A stretch of DNA of 64,000 nt. Source: Lyngbya sp. PCC 8106 (GTDB taxonomy: Bacteria > Cyanobacteriota > Cyanobacteriia > Cyanobacteriales > Microcoleaceae). The position numbers and the translations under genes are program-made. Location of the stretch: NCBI RefSeq assembly GCF_000169095.1, contig NZ_AAVU01000009.1, forward strand, positions 1-64,000, read 5' to 3'. Shown here in pieces: positions 18,153 through 27,482 of this stretch. Position 1 is the first letter of the stretch. Each line of letters begins with the position of its first letter. The notes below the pieces were generated by a model. That model ran no database searches and was not told the DNA's origin. It saw only the letters and a list, made by a program, of their open reading frames with translations.

Positions 18153-19130
18153 ATGTTTTACAGAGTTAGACTGCGCCAACAGTGGTCTGCACCAGTAGAG
18201 CTTAGAGTTATCCTCTCACTCGTTATTGGTCTAGTTGCCATATCTTTTTCTCCGATTTTCATCCGTCTCAGTGAGGGGGAAATCAGTCCCTACTCCACGA
18301 TTTTTAATCGTTTTTGGATTGCCACAGTTGCTTTAGGGTTGTGGAATGGAATATCAGCCACTCGCCCTCCAAAGTCTCTCCCCTTATCCATCGAGAAGCC
18401 TGGCAATTCTATCCAAACAATCGGGTTATTATTTTTACTGGGAAGCCTGTTATCAACATCATTAATGTTGTGGGCTTGGTCTTTGACTCAAACCAGTGTC
18501 GCCAACTCAGCAATTATTCATAGTCTCACCCCGATATTTACCGCTTTATGGGGATGGTTATTCCTCAGACGGCAAATTGATCGTAAATTTATACTCGGAA
18601 TGGCGATCGCAGTCGGTGGAACTTTGGTGATTGGATTCGACGATTTATCCCATTCTCAAAGCGGTTTTCAAGGTGATTTAGCGGCATTACTTTCAGCTTC
18701 ATTACTGGGAGGATATCCCCTAATTATCGAACAGCTAAAAACTCGAATTTCCTCAAACGAAATTATTAAAGGTTGTTCAATTGTTGGGATGTTAGTCGCC
18801 TTACCTCTGGTGGTGATCAATGGTGATCAACTGTTTCCCCATTCACTTCATGGCTGGTTTGCTGTCATTTCCCTGGCTGTTGTTTGTCAAATTATCGGCT
18901 TGGGTTTAGAAGCAATATCCTTAAAGCGATTTTCAGCAGAATTTATCTCCACTTGCCATTTAGTCACTCCCATTTTGGGTTCAATAGCGGCTTGGGTAAT
19001 TTTTGAGGAAGTCTTAACTGCGGATAACTGGATCGGCTTTACTTGTGTGTTAATCGGTATTTATGTCACCTTACAAAGTCACTCCGCAGTTAAACCGCAG
19101 GATACTATAAACTCACTCCCATTGGATTAA
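18153..19130 (+). CDS. EamA/DMT-family transporter in the mys operon
   Basis: A 325-residue protein with about ten transmembrane helices in two EamA repeats. Examples are ILSLVIGLVAISFSPIFIRL in the first half, IIGLGLEAISLKRFSAEF, and LGSIAAWVIFEEVLTADNW in the second half. The loop PIFTALWGWLFLRRQID is typical of the drug/metabolite transporter superfamily. It begins 32 bp after mysC, which implies co-transcription. Family members export small metabolites or amino acids, so export of a mycosporine or a precursor is a reasonable inference. Direct evidence for the substrate is lacking. Confidence 0.85.
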   Translation: MFYRVRLRQQWSAPVELRVILSLVIGLVAISFSPIFIRLSEGEISPYSTIFNRFWIATVALGLWNGISATRPPKSLPLSIEKPGNSIQTIGLLFLLGSLLSTSLMLWAWSLTQTSVANSAIIHSLTPIFTALWGWLFLRRQIDRKFILGMAIAVGGTLVIGFDDLSHSQSGFQGDLAALLSASLLGGYPLIIEQLKTRISSNEIIKGCSIVGMLVALPLVVINGDQLFPHSLHGWFAVISLAVVCQIIGLGLEAISLKRFSAEFISTCHLVTPILGSIAAWVIFEEVLTADNWIGFTCVLIGIYVTLQSHSAVKPQDTINSLPLD

Positions 19131-19431
19131 GAGTTTAGAGTCAGAGAAAATCCGCTTTTAACAGTGGCGATCGCTAAAAATAGGGTGCTTTATTAGAAGC
19201 GATCGCTATTCAATTATCAATATTATTGAGGTTTTAAACTGCCCAATCTACGATAAATAGGCTTAATCTTTTTTATAAGTCTATTTTTCAAAAGCCTGAT
19301 TGTAGTTCTTTGATCGAATCGGTATACCCTGAGAAAGTTTGGTTAAAGTTGAACAGGCTGGTATACTCTTAAAAGCATTGGAATTAGAGTTTTTACTCAG
19401 TCCTCACAAGAATCATTAACTTTCTCAGTTT
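19131..19431. other. Gap between the two transporter genes
   Basis: 301 bp with no gene. It contains two HIP1-type sites (one GCGATCGCT near 19166 and one near 19199) and TTGAACAGGCTGGTATACTCTT before the symporter gene, where GTATAC and TATACT are possible -10 elements. The symporter is therefore probably transcribed on its own. Confidence 0.4.
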
Positions 19432-20859
19432 ATGGCGGATCAAGTCTTAATTGCGATAACATTTGTTCTCTTCCTGTTATTCTTTACCGGGGTTGGCATC
19501 TACTCAGCCACTCAAAAACAAAGTACAACATCAGATTATTTGTTAGCGAGTCGTAGTGTTAACCCCTGGTTTACAGCACTTTCAGCGATGGCGACAGGTC
19601 AAAGCGGACTCTTATTTATCGGACAAGTCGGCTTTGCTTACACAGTCGGAATTTCTGCATTGTGGTTAACAGTGGGTTGGGCGGTAGGAGACTATATAGC
19701 TTGGTTATTCTTCTTCCGTAAACTTCGAGAAATGTCCGAGGAAAGCAACAACGAAACCGTCTCCGCATTCTTAGGTCAAAACACAAAAAATCGCGGAATT
19801 ACAATTGCTTCTGCCTTAATTACTTTAGCATTTCTAGGTTCCTATGCTGCTGCCCAACTCGTCGCGGGAAGTAAAGCCCTCAACGCTGTATTTGGCTGGA
19901 ATTACAACTTAGGAATTATTATCGGGGCTGTCGTTGTTGTGATCTACTGTTTTTCTGGGGGAATACGGGCTTCTATTTGGACAGACGCAGTACAAGCAAC
20001 AATTATGATCGGTTCTCTGATTTTACTGTTTATCGTTGCAATTTTTACCTGTGGCGGTTTCGGTGAACTTTGGACAAAATTAGAGGCAATTGATCCGAAT
20101 TTAGTCAGTTGGAGTCCATCTAATTTACAATTGGGTTTATTTCCTTTTGTATTGGGTTGGGTTGTCGCGGGATTTGGTGTTATTGGTCAGCCTCATATTC
20201 TAGTTCGGGCGATGGCTTTAAACTCCCCAAAAAACATGGGAAAAACCCGTAATATTAAGATTACTTGTGGTTTAACTAATTCTTGTTGTGCGATTGGGAT
20301 TGGTTTGGCTGCAAGAGTTTTATTACCCAACTTACTCACAGAAGGTGATCCCGAATTAGCATTACCATTTTTGGCCTTGGAATTATTACCTGTTTTCTTA
20401 GTTGGGTTAATGTTAGCGGGATTATTTTCTGCAACAATTTCGACAGCAGACTCTCAAATTCTCTCTTGTTCGGCTGCATTAACCCAAGATTTGTTTCCCG
20501 CAGCAGCCAAGTCCTATCGTTGGGCAAAAGGAGGAACTTTAGCGGTAACAGCGATTATTTTAGCGATCGCATTGAGTGGAAATGATAGTGTATTTGCGTT
20601 AGTGACATTTTCTTGGTCTGCTTTAGCATCGGGTTTAGGGCCGTTATTTTTAGTGCGAATTTTCCAACGACCGATCACAACTCCCATTGCCATTACAATG
20701 ATGATTGTCGGAATTCTAAGTGCTTTAATTTGGAATGTCGGACTGCAACTTTCCAGTGCGGTTTACGAAGTATTACCGGGAATGTTAGCCGGAATTTTAG
20801 TTTATCTCATTTCTCAATTTCTGATCTCAAAAGACCCAGAAAGCGACCAAAGTTTTTAA
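19432..20859 (+). CDS. Sodium:solute symporter (PutP-like)
   Basis: 475 residues and about 13 predicted transmembrane helices of the SSS family. N-terminal TSDYLLASRSVNPWFTALSA and GWAVGDYIAWLFFFRKLRE, and the late signature SATISTADSQILSCSAALT, are typical of the PutP (Na+/proline) branch. The expected role is sodium-driven uptake of proline, another amino acid or a compatible solute across the plasma membrane. It sits between mysC and mysD in the same orientation, 301 bp after the EamA gene and 262 bp before mysD. Supply of amino acid for MAA synthesis, or osmotic stress response, are both possible. Confidence 0.88.
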   Translation: MADQVLIAITFVLFLLFFTGVGIYSATQKQSTTSDYLLASRSVNPWFTALSAMATGQSGLLFIGQVGFAYTVGISALWLTVGWAVGDYIAWLFFFRKLREMSEESNNETVSAFLGQNTKNRGITIASALITLAFLGSYAAAQLVAGSKALNAVFGWNYNLGIIIGAVVVVIYCFSGGIRASIWTDAVQATIMIGSLILLFIVAIFTCGGFGELWTKLEAIDPNLVSWSPSNLQLGLFPFVLGWVVAGFGVIGQPHILVRAMALNSPKNMGKTRNIKITCGLTNSCCAIGIGLAARVLLPNLLTEGDPELALPFLALELLPVFLVGLMLAGLFSATISTADSQILSCSAALTQDLFPAAAKSYRWAKGGTLAVTAIILAIALSGNDSVFALVTFSWSALASGLGPLFLVRIFQRPITTPIAITMMIVGILSALIWNVGLQLSSAVYEVLPGMLAGILVYLISQFLISKDPESDQSF

Positions 20860-21121
20860 ACTAATTCTCATTAATTTTGCAGAAAAATACAAACTTAATC
20901 AAAAGGTGTGTTTTAGTAAAAAATAATCAGCAATATCTTAAAATAAAACCTTGAAATAGGCAAAAAATATGATATCATTACAATGATATTCATCAATAAA
21001 GACTTCAATTTAATTTGAATTATAGGTATTTTTTTAATCCTGTTTTTCAAGTTAAGAATGGTCGCGCCCCACGCCTGCAAATTGAAGTTAAATCAGCAGA
21101 TTAATACAGATCAATTCAATC

Positions 21122-22225
21122 ATGAAATTAGAAACAATTCGACCAACTCAACCCCTATCCTCAGACACCCTACCCATATTGCGAGTCTTGCATCTAGCAG
21201 GGTCTTGTGTCTCAGATTTCTACTACAACCTATCAATCGTCTACGCCAAAGAAGTCGTGCAACCAGTTGGTGTCAGCAGCTACTATGCCGTCGTACATCC
21301 TAACGGTGATTGGCAGTTGGGGACATCCTTAGACTCCCTCTCCGAGAAAATGTCACTTCAGGAGATGATTGTTCAACTCCCTGAGATCGACGTCGTTGTT
21401 CCTCATCAGTTTTGTTTTCCAGGGATGACCAGTTTTCGGGCATTCTTCGAGGATCTCCTGGGCTTAAGCGTCGTCGGTTCGCCGTCCCATTGTACAGCCC
21501 TGGCAACCAACAAAGCCCAAACTCGAAGCGTTGTCGCCGCATCCGGGGTTCGTGTCGCCAAAGCCCAACAACTCCGCCCAGGAGACACCCTCACCATGCA
21601 ACCTCCATTTATCGTCAAACCCAACTCAGAAGACAACTCTCTCGGAGTGACGTTAGTTCAGAACCCCGATCAAATCACCGAAGCATTACGAATTGGCTTT
21701 GAACTAGACGAGATATTGTTAGTCGAAGATTATATCCCCGGTCGAGAAATACGAGTCGCTGTTGTCGAACGGGAAGGAAAATTGTGTGTACTGCCGATGA
21801 TAGAATACCTATTTACCGAAGAACACCCAATTAGAACAGTACAAGATAAACTGCACCTGCAATCTGATGGAATGCCCGAAAAGCAACCGGAAAAACCCGT
21901 CGCCAAGCCTGTATGTCCAGCGAATGTTGCACCAGAACTGTTTGAGAAACTGGCAAATGCGGCTAAAAATGCTCATATTGCTCTGGGCTGTCGGGATTAT
22001 TCGTTGTATGATTTCAGAGTACACGCCGAAACCCACGAACCCTATATGTTAGAAGCAGGTTTGTTTTGGTCTTTTGGCAAAATTAGTATGATTTCGCGGA
22101 TGCTGATCGTCGATGGACAAAATTTAGAGGATGTGGCGTTGGAGTTGTGGCGTGAGGCAGCCGGACGAACTCGGGTCGCTTGTCGATCCTTATTTAAGTA
22201 TACAAAAGCAAACCAACTCGTATAG
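21122..22225 (+). CDS. mysD: D-Ala-D-Ala-ligase-like ATP-grasp enzyme (MAA biosynthesis MysD)
   Basis: A 367-residue ATP-grasp ligase. The N-terminus has the segment ILRVLHLAGSCVSDFYYNLS. The ATP-binding region includes PPFIVKPNSEDNSLGVTLV (~160-178) and EILLVEDYIPGREIRVAVVE. The C-terminal part has CRDYSLYDFRV and YMLEAGLFWSFGKISM in place of the usual peptidoglycan-ligase motif. This form is known from cyanobacterial MAA loci as MysD, which condenses mycosporine-glycine with a second amino acid (Ser, Thr or others) to give shinorine or porphyra-334-type products. The position in the mys locus supports this over D-Ala-D-Ala ligase. Confidence 0.92.
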   Translation: MKLETIRPTQPLSSDTLPILRVLHLAGSCVSDFYYNLSIVYAKEVVQPVGVSSYYAVVHPNGDWQLGTSLDSLSEKMSLQEMIVQLPEIDVVVPHQFCFPGMTSFRAFFEDLLGLSVVGSPSHCTALATNKAQTRSVVAASGVRVAKAQQLRPGDTLTMQPPFIVKPNSEDNSLGVTLVQNPDQITEALRIGFELDEILLVEDYIPGREIRVAVVEREGKLCVLPMIEYLFTEEHPIRTVQDKLHLQSDGMPEKQPEKPVAKPVCPANVAPELFEKLANAAKNAHIALGCRDYSLYDFRVHAETHEPYMLEAGLFWSFGKISMISRMLIVDGQNLEDVALELWREAAGRTRVACRSLFKYTKANQLV

Positions 22226-22344
22226 ATCAATTCTCCAGCACCACCCTAATCCTGAGTATTGTCAACTTCCTAGCTATTTATCCCGTGCTACCTCAGCAGG
22301 ATCATCTTTTCGGCTAGGACAGGATACCAGGAAATCAGCACTCT

Positions 22345-23460
22345 ATGTTACTAAACAACAGCACTTCACAAACTGAATCTCCCCTCAATTATCCCACCCT
22401 TGGTATTATCGGTTGTGGCAATATTGGCAAACGACAAGCCGCTAATTTTCTCGCCCACGGCTACTCAGTATATGTCTACGATATCAATCCAGCGCGAATG
22501 GCTCAGTTGCAGTCTTTAGGCGCCCACATCACCCACAGTTGTGCTGAACTGGCGACCCACTGTGAAGTGATCTTTACCGCCCTACCCACTCCCTCTGACA
22601 CGATCAAAGCGGTACTAGAAGGTGAACAAAACCTCAGTCAAGGATTGCGATCCGGCAGTATTTACATCGATATTACCACCAACTCTCCAGAAACCATACA
22701 TAGACTTCATCAAGCGATCAGTCCTCTAGGCGTTGAGATGTTAGATGTCCCCTTTAATGATTGCTCTGAAGGGGCGACAAGCGAGGGCGGAATGGGTTTA
22801 GCCGTTTTAGCGAGCGGTTCGAGGGCAACTTTTGAGCGAGTTGAACCCCTTCTCCAACTCATGGCGGATCAGGTTCTCTACTGTGGTGAAATTGGCAGTG
22901 GAACTCGATGCAAACTGATCCATAATGCGGTGAATGCTGTTGCCGTGCAAGCAGTGAGTGAAGGAATTACCTTGGGTTTGGCTCAGGGAATTTCTCTAGA
23001 AACCATCTGGGATACTCTCCGTTTCGGATCATTTGGTCAAAATCCTGGGGACATTCACGGCTTGCCCTACTATTGGTTTTCACGACGCTGTGATCACCTC
23101 TCTAAACCCCCCGCTTTTACCGTCAAACTCTTACACAAAGATTTGCGGATCGCCTTGGATATGGCTATTAAGAACGATATTTCCGTTTCTCACCTCAACT
23201 TGACCATCAAAGACTACGAAGAAGCAGAGCGACGAGGTTGGTCTCCCTATGCCACCACCAAAGTTCGCTGTCTGCAAGAGGAACGAGCGGGAGTTATTGC
23301 TAAAGTGGATCAACCCATCCTCTCTACTCCATCCCCAACAAAAGCTTCTGGGACTAGCAAAAATAGATTCTCTCTGTACAGTGTGTTGATGCTCGTGTTA
23401 GTCAGCAACCTTTTTCAGTTAGGATTACAGTGGCTATTCCACAGCCATAATTTATTTTGA
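22345..23460 (+). CDS. NAD(P)-binding beta-hydroxyacid dehydrogenase-like protein with C-terminal membrane anchor
   Basis: A 371-residue member of the 3-hydroxyisobutyrate/6-phosphogluconate dehydrogenase family. The Rossmann motif is GIIGCGNIGKR at 20-30. The catalytic lysine is conserved (GSGTRCKLIHN, Lys190), and KLLHKDLRIAL matches the C-terminal helical domain. The substrate-binding motif, normally DAPVSGG, is replaced by DVPFNDC (134-140), so the substrate should differ from ordinary family members. Unusually, it ends with a linker and one transmembrane helix (SVLMLVLVSNLFQLGLQWLF). It starts 119 bp after mysD on the same strand. A role in modifying or recycling an MAA or its amino acid is possible but not shown. 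Confidence 0.8.
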   Translation: MLLNNSTSQTESPLNYPTLGIIGCGNIGKRQAANFLAHGYSVYVYDINPARMAQLQSLGAHITHSCAELATHCEVIFTALPTPSDTIKAVLEGEQNLSQGLRSGSIYIDITTNSPETIHRLHQAISPLGVEMLDVPFNDCSEGATSEGGMGLAVLASGSRATFERVEPLLQLMADQVLYCGEIGSGTRCKLIHNAVNAVAVQAVSEGITLGLAQGISLETIWDTLRFGSFGQNPGDIHGLPYYWFSRRCDHLSKPPAFTVKLLHKDLRIALDMAIKNDISVSHLNLTIKDYEEAERRGWSPYATTKVRCLQEERAGVIAKVDQPILSTPSPTKASGTSKNRFSLYSVLMLVLVSNLFQLGLQWLFHSHNLF

Positions 23461-23505
23461 GATTTTTTGAGATCTTCTGAGTTGTTGTCCTCATTAACAA
23501 CAAGC

Positions 23506-24828
23506 TCATCTGAAATTTCGGCGTGGAGCAGATCGGCTATGCCGACGAGAGGAAACGCCGTCTCCGTGAATTGGTTTACAAAAAGTGTGATAAAATGTAA
23601 GGTATGACAGAGAAAGCCTACCGTTACCGATTCTATCCAACTTCTGAACAGGAAAACTTGTTGAGGAGAACATTGGGGTGCGTGAGACTGGTGTACAACA
23701 AGGCACTAGCGGAACGCACTCAAGCGTGGTACGAACATCAAGAACGAGTAGGCTATTCTCAAACTTCTTCAATGTTGACGGAATGGAAGAAAGAGGAGGA
23801 ATTAGACTTCTTGAACGAGGTCAGTTCAGTTCCACTTCAACAAGGATTGAGGCACTTACAAACCGCTTTTGCGAACTTCTTTGCGGGTCGAACAAAATAC
23901 CCAAACTTCAAGAAAAAACGCAACGGTGGCAGTGCTGAATTCACGAGCGTCAGCATTTAAGTTTAAAGAGGGTCAAATCTATTTGGCTAAGAGCAAAGAA
24001 CCTTTGCCGATCCGATGGAGTCGTCAACTTCCAACTGGTTGTACACCCTCAACAATAATGGTCAAGTTAGATCCCAGTGGTAGATGGTTTGTATCCCTTA
24101 AAATCAACGACCCAATCGACCACAAGCTGAAACCTCTCGATAAAAAGGTGGGGATAGATCTTGGCATCAGTAGTCTGTTTACTACATCTGATGGTGTTAA
24201 AGTTTCAAATCCCAGACACTTTAACAAAGTGTACAAAAAACTCAGACTTGCTCAAAAGTCTTTAAGCCGGAAAACTAAAGGTTCAAAGAACACAGAGAAA
24301 GCCAGAGTTAAAGTTGCTAAAATTCAAGCCAAAATTGCTGATTGCAGGCGCGACCATACCCACAAGCTAACCACTCAACTCATTCGTGAAAATCAAACAA
24401 TCGTGGTTGAGGACTTAGCTGTAAAAAACATGGTCAAGAATCACCCTTACGGGTTAGCCAGAGCAATCAGCGACACCAATTGGGGAGAACTTGTCCAACA
24501 ACTGACTTATAAAGCCGAGTGGTACGGGCGAGAATTAATCAAGATAGATAGATGGTTTCCCAGTTCAAAGCGATGCTCCAATTGTGGATATATCGCAGAT
24601 AAAATGCCGTTGAACATTCGGGAATGGGATTGCCCTAAATGCAACTCTCACCATGACCGAGATCTCAACGCCAGTATAAACATTTTGGCGGCAGGGCTTG
24701 CCGTGTCAGTCTGTGGAGCGACCGTAAGACCGGAAGGGAGTAAATCTCTGAAGGCAGGTGCTAAGAAGCAGAAACCTAAATCGTGAGGTTTGGGAATCCC
24801 TCGCTTTTAGCGATGGGAGGATGTCAAC
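23506..24828 (+). mobile_element. IS200/IS605-family element carrying tnpB only
   Basis: The element spans from the palindromic segment near 23515-23570 (CGGCTATGCCGACGAGAGG) through a broken tnpB to a typical right end. At that end a TCCCTCGC/GCGATGGGA hairpin at 24797-24820 is followed by GGATGTCAA. No tnpA is present, so it is an IS1341-like, TnpB-only copy. The right end and the tnpB 3' end should encode the guide (omega) RNA. Exact ends need comparison with an empty site. Confidence 0.7.
23604..24786 (+). pseudogene. tnpB: tnpB, frameshifted (RNA-guided transposon nuclease)
   Basis: The first frame (23604-23960) encodes the N-terminus (YRYRFYPTSEQENLLRRTLG) and runs through TKYPNFKKKRNGGSAEF. 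The coding sequence then continues one frame over as SAFKFKEGQIYLAKSKE to 24786. The shift lies at about 23945-23955 and fits a one-base insertion. The second part keeps all RuvC acidic residues (GIDLGIS, VVEDLAV, HDRDLNAS) and a four-Cys zinc finger (CSNCGY ... CPKC). As read, it yields two fragments and no full nuclease. The damage looks recent because the rest of the frame is clean. Confidence 0.88.
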
Positions 24829-24864
24829 TTAATCAATAAAAGCGACTCACTCCCAGATTATGAG

Positions 24865-25197
24865 TTGAACAAGGAAACGAACGTTTTAGGGTTGTTTTTT
24901 ATGGTTGTTACCGTTATATGTATTAATGTATTAATCTCGCTTGTTTGTCTATATGTTGCTCGTCGAGTCTGGAAACTGCGTAGAGGATTAGCCCGAATAG
25001 ACCGAGTTTTCGTCCGTCTCGAACATCGTGCTAATATGCTACTATGTCGAACACGAAACTTCGTCGAGCGGGGAAACTCAACCAGTTCTCAACTCAAACA
25101 GAAATATGATTCGCTGCAACAAAAATTGCAACATCTTGAGAAAATAGCCGCGATTGTCCGCTTGACTCAACTGTTACTGTTGCGAAAAAGATATTGA
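24865..25197 (+). CDS. Small membrane/coiled-coil protein, unknown function
   Basis: Up to 110 residues from TTG 24865; the ATG at 24901 is a safer start and would give 98 residues. One transmembrane helix lies near the N-terminus (VVTVICINVLISLVCLYVA). A basic, helical region follows, with the segment RRVWKLRRGLARIDRVFVRLE and a coiled-coil-like end (YDSLQQKLQHLEKIAAIVR). No family was recognised. The genes further on (YtxH and DUF948) are also small membrane proteins with helical tails, so the three may once have been one operon before TnpB-type elements inserted. The frame is open upstream to the edge of the insertion, so the 5' end may be altered. Confidence 0.5.
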   Translation: MNKETNVLGLFFMVVTVICINVLISLVCLYVARRVWKLRRGLARIDRVFVRLEHRANMLLCRTRNFVERGNSTSSQLKQKYDSLQQKLQHLEKIAAIVRLTQLLLLRKRY

Positions 25198-25214
25198 AAG
25201 AGAAATTGACCGAG

Positions 25215-25555
25215 AAATTGGGATACAAGCCCCGTTCTTTTAGGACGGCTTGTGCGATAATTTAAGTGGTTGAAATCCCCACCTAAGAGTGCAGCGATAT
25301 ATACTCATCAGATCAGAGTTGAAACCGGGACTGCTCCAGTAATAGGGAAAGACCTAAGGGCAATGGTTAAAAATCCAACCTGGAAGCAAAGCGAAAAGTA
25401 TTGTTAATATTTCAAAAAAAAACGATACATATTAGTCGCCATAGGGCATTGGGAGACTCTAAACGGACATAGAGGGACTGTAAGACTACCTTGGTAGCAG
25501 GACTCGTTGAAGTGTCAAGAATCCCCGCTCGTTTACGACGGGGAGTATGTCAATC
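25215..25555 (+). mobile_element. Relic or non-autonomous TnpB-type element
   Basis: About 340 bp without an ORF. It begins with a hairpin (CAAGCC...GGCTTG, 25229-25257). It ends with ATCCCCGCTCG, a short loop and CGACGGGGAGTATGTCAA (25521-25553), which closely resembles the right end of the neighbouring tnpB element (AATCCCTCG ... GGGAGGATGTCAA). The interior may be the non-coding guide-RNA scaffold left after loss of tnpB. The left boundary is uncertain. Confidence 0.5.
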
Positions 25556-25622
25556 CAGATTTCAGGAAACGGTAAGTCCAAAGCTGTCTACAATTATTGT
25601 AAGGGATATTCGGTTCTAGTCT

Positions 25623-25967
25623 ATGTCAAATAATCGATCTGGATCGTTTTTTGGGGGTTTGATACTCGGATCTGCTGTAGGAACAGTGGTGGGTTTATTA
25701 GTCGCACCCCGATCAGGAAAGGAAACGAGACAAGTCTTGAAAAAGTCTGCTCAAGCCCTTCCTGAGTTGGTCGATGATCTTTCAACCAGTGTACAACTGC
25801 AAGCAGATCGGCTCTCTGAGTCGGCTTTGCGAAACTGGGAAGATACTTTACTTCGACTCAAAGAAGCAGTAGCCGCTGGTATGGAAGCCAGTCAACAAGA
25901 ACGTCAAGTTCTCTCTGATCAGGTACAGAATACAGACTCATCTTATCCCCTTCGCGATCGCAATTAG
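25623..25967 (+). CDS. YtxH domain-containing protein
   Basis: A 114-residue protein. The N-terminal glycine-rich hydrophobic helix and basic cap (FFGGLILGSAVGTVVGLLVA then PRSGKETR) are the YtxH signature. The remainder is an amphipathic helix (LVDDLSTSVQLQADRLSESA) that probably forms a coiled coil. YtxH proteins are small membrane-associated proteins linked to general stress in Firmicutes, with no defined activity. In cyanobacteria such genes often neighbour DUF948 genes. Here a tnpB element lies between this gene and the DUF948 gene. Confidence 0.85.
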   Translation: MSNNRSGSFFGGLILGSAVGTVVGLLVAPRSGKETRQVLKKSAQALPELVDDLSTSVQLQADRLSESALRNWEDTLLRLKEAVAAGMEASQQERQVLSDQVQNTDSSYPLRDRN

Positions 25968-26159
25968 TTGATGGTTTGGGCAGGTGCGTCAGCAAAACTC
26001 ATCTGAGAACTTGCCCTTTCCCTATCTCTCTCCTCAGAGTGAAGCAATCAAGGCTTGAAATTAACTTGTGGGGGGTTTGGGTGTCCATGTATCCCCAGCC
26101 AATTTAGACGAGCGACCCCGCGCTTCGGAGGGTTCGATGCCCCCAGAATTGGCATTTAA

Positions 26160-27482
26160 GTAATCGCATAGCTTCACTTAAGTATGATAGAATCAAGCTA
26201 TGTTTACGATGAATTATCAGTACCGCGTTTACCCGTCGAAAAACCAAGAAGTCCGGATGATATCTTGGCTTGAGATGTGTCGTGGCGTATATAACTACGC
26301 TTTAAGAGAACGTAAGGACTGGATAAAATCTCGTAAATGTGACATCAATTGCTGCTCTCTTGAATCTGAATATATAATTCCGGCAGATGCAACTTATCCA
26401 GGTTATTACCAACAGCAAAATGCTCTGACAGCAATCAAGAATTCGTTGCCTCACCTCAAAGATGTTCAGTCTCAAGTTATTCAAGAACCGATTCGCCGGG
26501 TAGAGACTGCATTTGTCGCCATGAAACAAAGAGGGCATGGTTTTCCACGCTTCAAAAAGTTTGGGCAATACCGCTCTTTTTTGTTTCCACAATTCAAGAC
26601 AAGCCCAATTAAAGGGAACAAAATTAAGCTTCCAAAAATTGGAGAGATACCGATTGTTTTGCATCGACCTATCCCAGATGGATTTGCGGTAAAGACAGTG
26701 CGGGTTACTCGCAAACATTCGGGTTGGTATATAACGCTTTGTCTTCAGATTGATGTCAATATTCCTGATGTAATGCCTCATGGTAATGCAATCGGAATTG
26801 ATGTTGGGCTAAGTTATTTTCTGTCTACCAGTGAAGGCGAACAAGTTGCTAGACCTCGTTTCTTTGATAAACTTCAACGCCAGCTTAAATTGCTGCAACG
26901 GTGTTTAAAGCGGAAACAAAAACGGTCTAATGCTCGTGCCAAACTGATTCAAAAAATAGGTAGAATTCACGAACAAATTGCAGCATCTCGACTTGATTGG
27001 CAGTTCAAATTGGCTCATCATTTGTGTGACCAGTCTAAGATGATTTTTGTCGAAGACTTAGATTTCCGAATCATGGCAAAAGGGATGTTAGGTAAACATA
27101 CTCTTGATGCGGGTTTGGGACAATTTATCAATCAAGTCTTGCCTTGGGTTTGCTTCAAGCGTGGGGTTTACTACGGCAAGGTTGACCCCAGTGGCACATC
27201 TCAAACTTGTCCTGACTGTGGAACTCGGGTAAAGAAAGATTTGAGTGTCAGAATTCATAAATGTCCTGAGTGTGGGTGTGTAAAGCCTAGAGACGTTGCT
27301 AGTGGTCAAGTCATAAAAGCCCGTGGTCTATCGGGTGTTGAAACTGCGTCTGGATGGGAACTGTCGGGGTGTCAGGGAACTGGTGCTAGACAAGACCGTG
27401 TGAAGGACGAAATACTCAAGAGCGATCTTGGGAAGCCCACGCTATATTGCTCTTAGCTATTAGCGTTGGGAGGAAGTCACGC
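26160..27482 (+). mobile_element. Second IS200/IS605-family tnpB element
   Basis: It carries an intact tnpB. The right end is a hairpin CCCACGCT/AGCGTTGGG (27436-27470) followed by AGGAAGTCAC. The left end is somewhere in 26040-26190. There is no tnpA. Its coding sequence differs strongly from the tnpB at 23.6 kb, so the two arrived separately. Confidence 0.65.
26200..27456 (+). CDS. tnpB: TnpB, RNA-guided nuclease of IS200/IS605 element
   Basis: A full-length 418-residue TnpB. The N-terminal domain begins YQYRVYPSKNQEVRMISWLE. The RuvC-like nuclease residues are all present: Asp201 (GIDVGLS), Glu285 (VEDLDF) and Asp365 (KPRDVASG). A zinc finger (CPDCG ... CPECG) lies between the last two. 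TnpB cuts DNA guided by an RNA from the element's right end and is the ancestor of Cas12. The last motif is RDVASGQ rather than the common RDxNAA, but the aspartate is kept. The C-terminal tail overlaps the right-end region that would encode the guide RNA. Confidence 0.92.
   Translation: MFTMNYQYRVYPSKNQEVRMISWLEMCRGVYNYALRERKDWIKSRKCDINCCSLESEYIIPADATYPGYYQQQNALTAIKNSLPHLKDVQSQVIQEPIRRVETAFVAMKQRGHGFPRFKKFGQYRSFLFPQFKTSPIKGNKIKLPKIGEIPIVLHRPIPDGFAVKTVRVTRKHSGWYITLCLQIDVNIPDVMPHGNAIGIDVGLSYFLSTSEGEQVARPRFFDKLQRQLKLLQRCLKRKQKRSNARAKLIQKIGRIHEQIAASRLDWQFKLAHHLCDQSKMIFVEDLDFRIMAKGMLGKHTLDAGLGQFINQVLPWVCFKRGVYYGKVDPSGTSQTCPDCGTRVKKDLSVRIHKCPECGCVKPRDVASGQVIKARGLSGVETASGWELSGCQGTGARQDRVKDEILKSDLGKPTLYCS

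Noticed and set aside
21122..22225. Peptidoglycan D-Ala-D-Ala ligase (ddl)
   Set aside because: The C-terminal motif differs from Ddl, and the gene sits in the mys locus. MysD is the better call.
25215..25555. Group I or group II intron
   Set aside because: Some segments look structured, but no catalytic core or domain V could be identified. The right end matches TnpB-type elements better.
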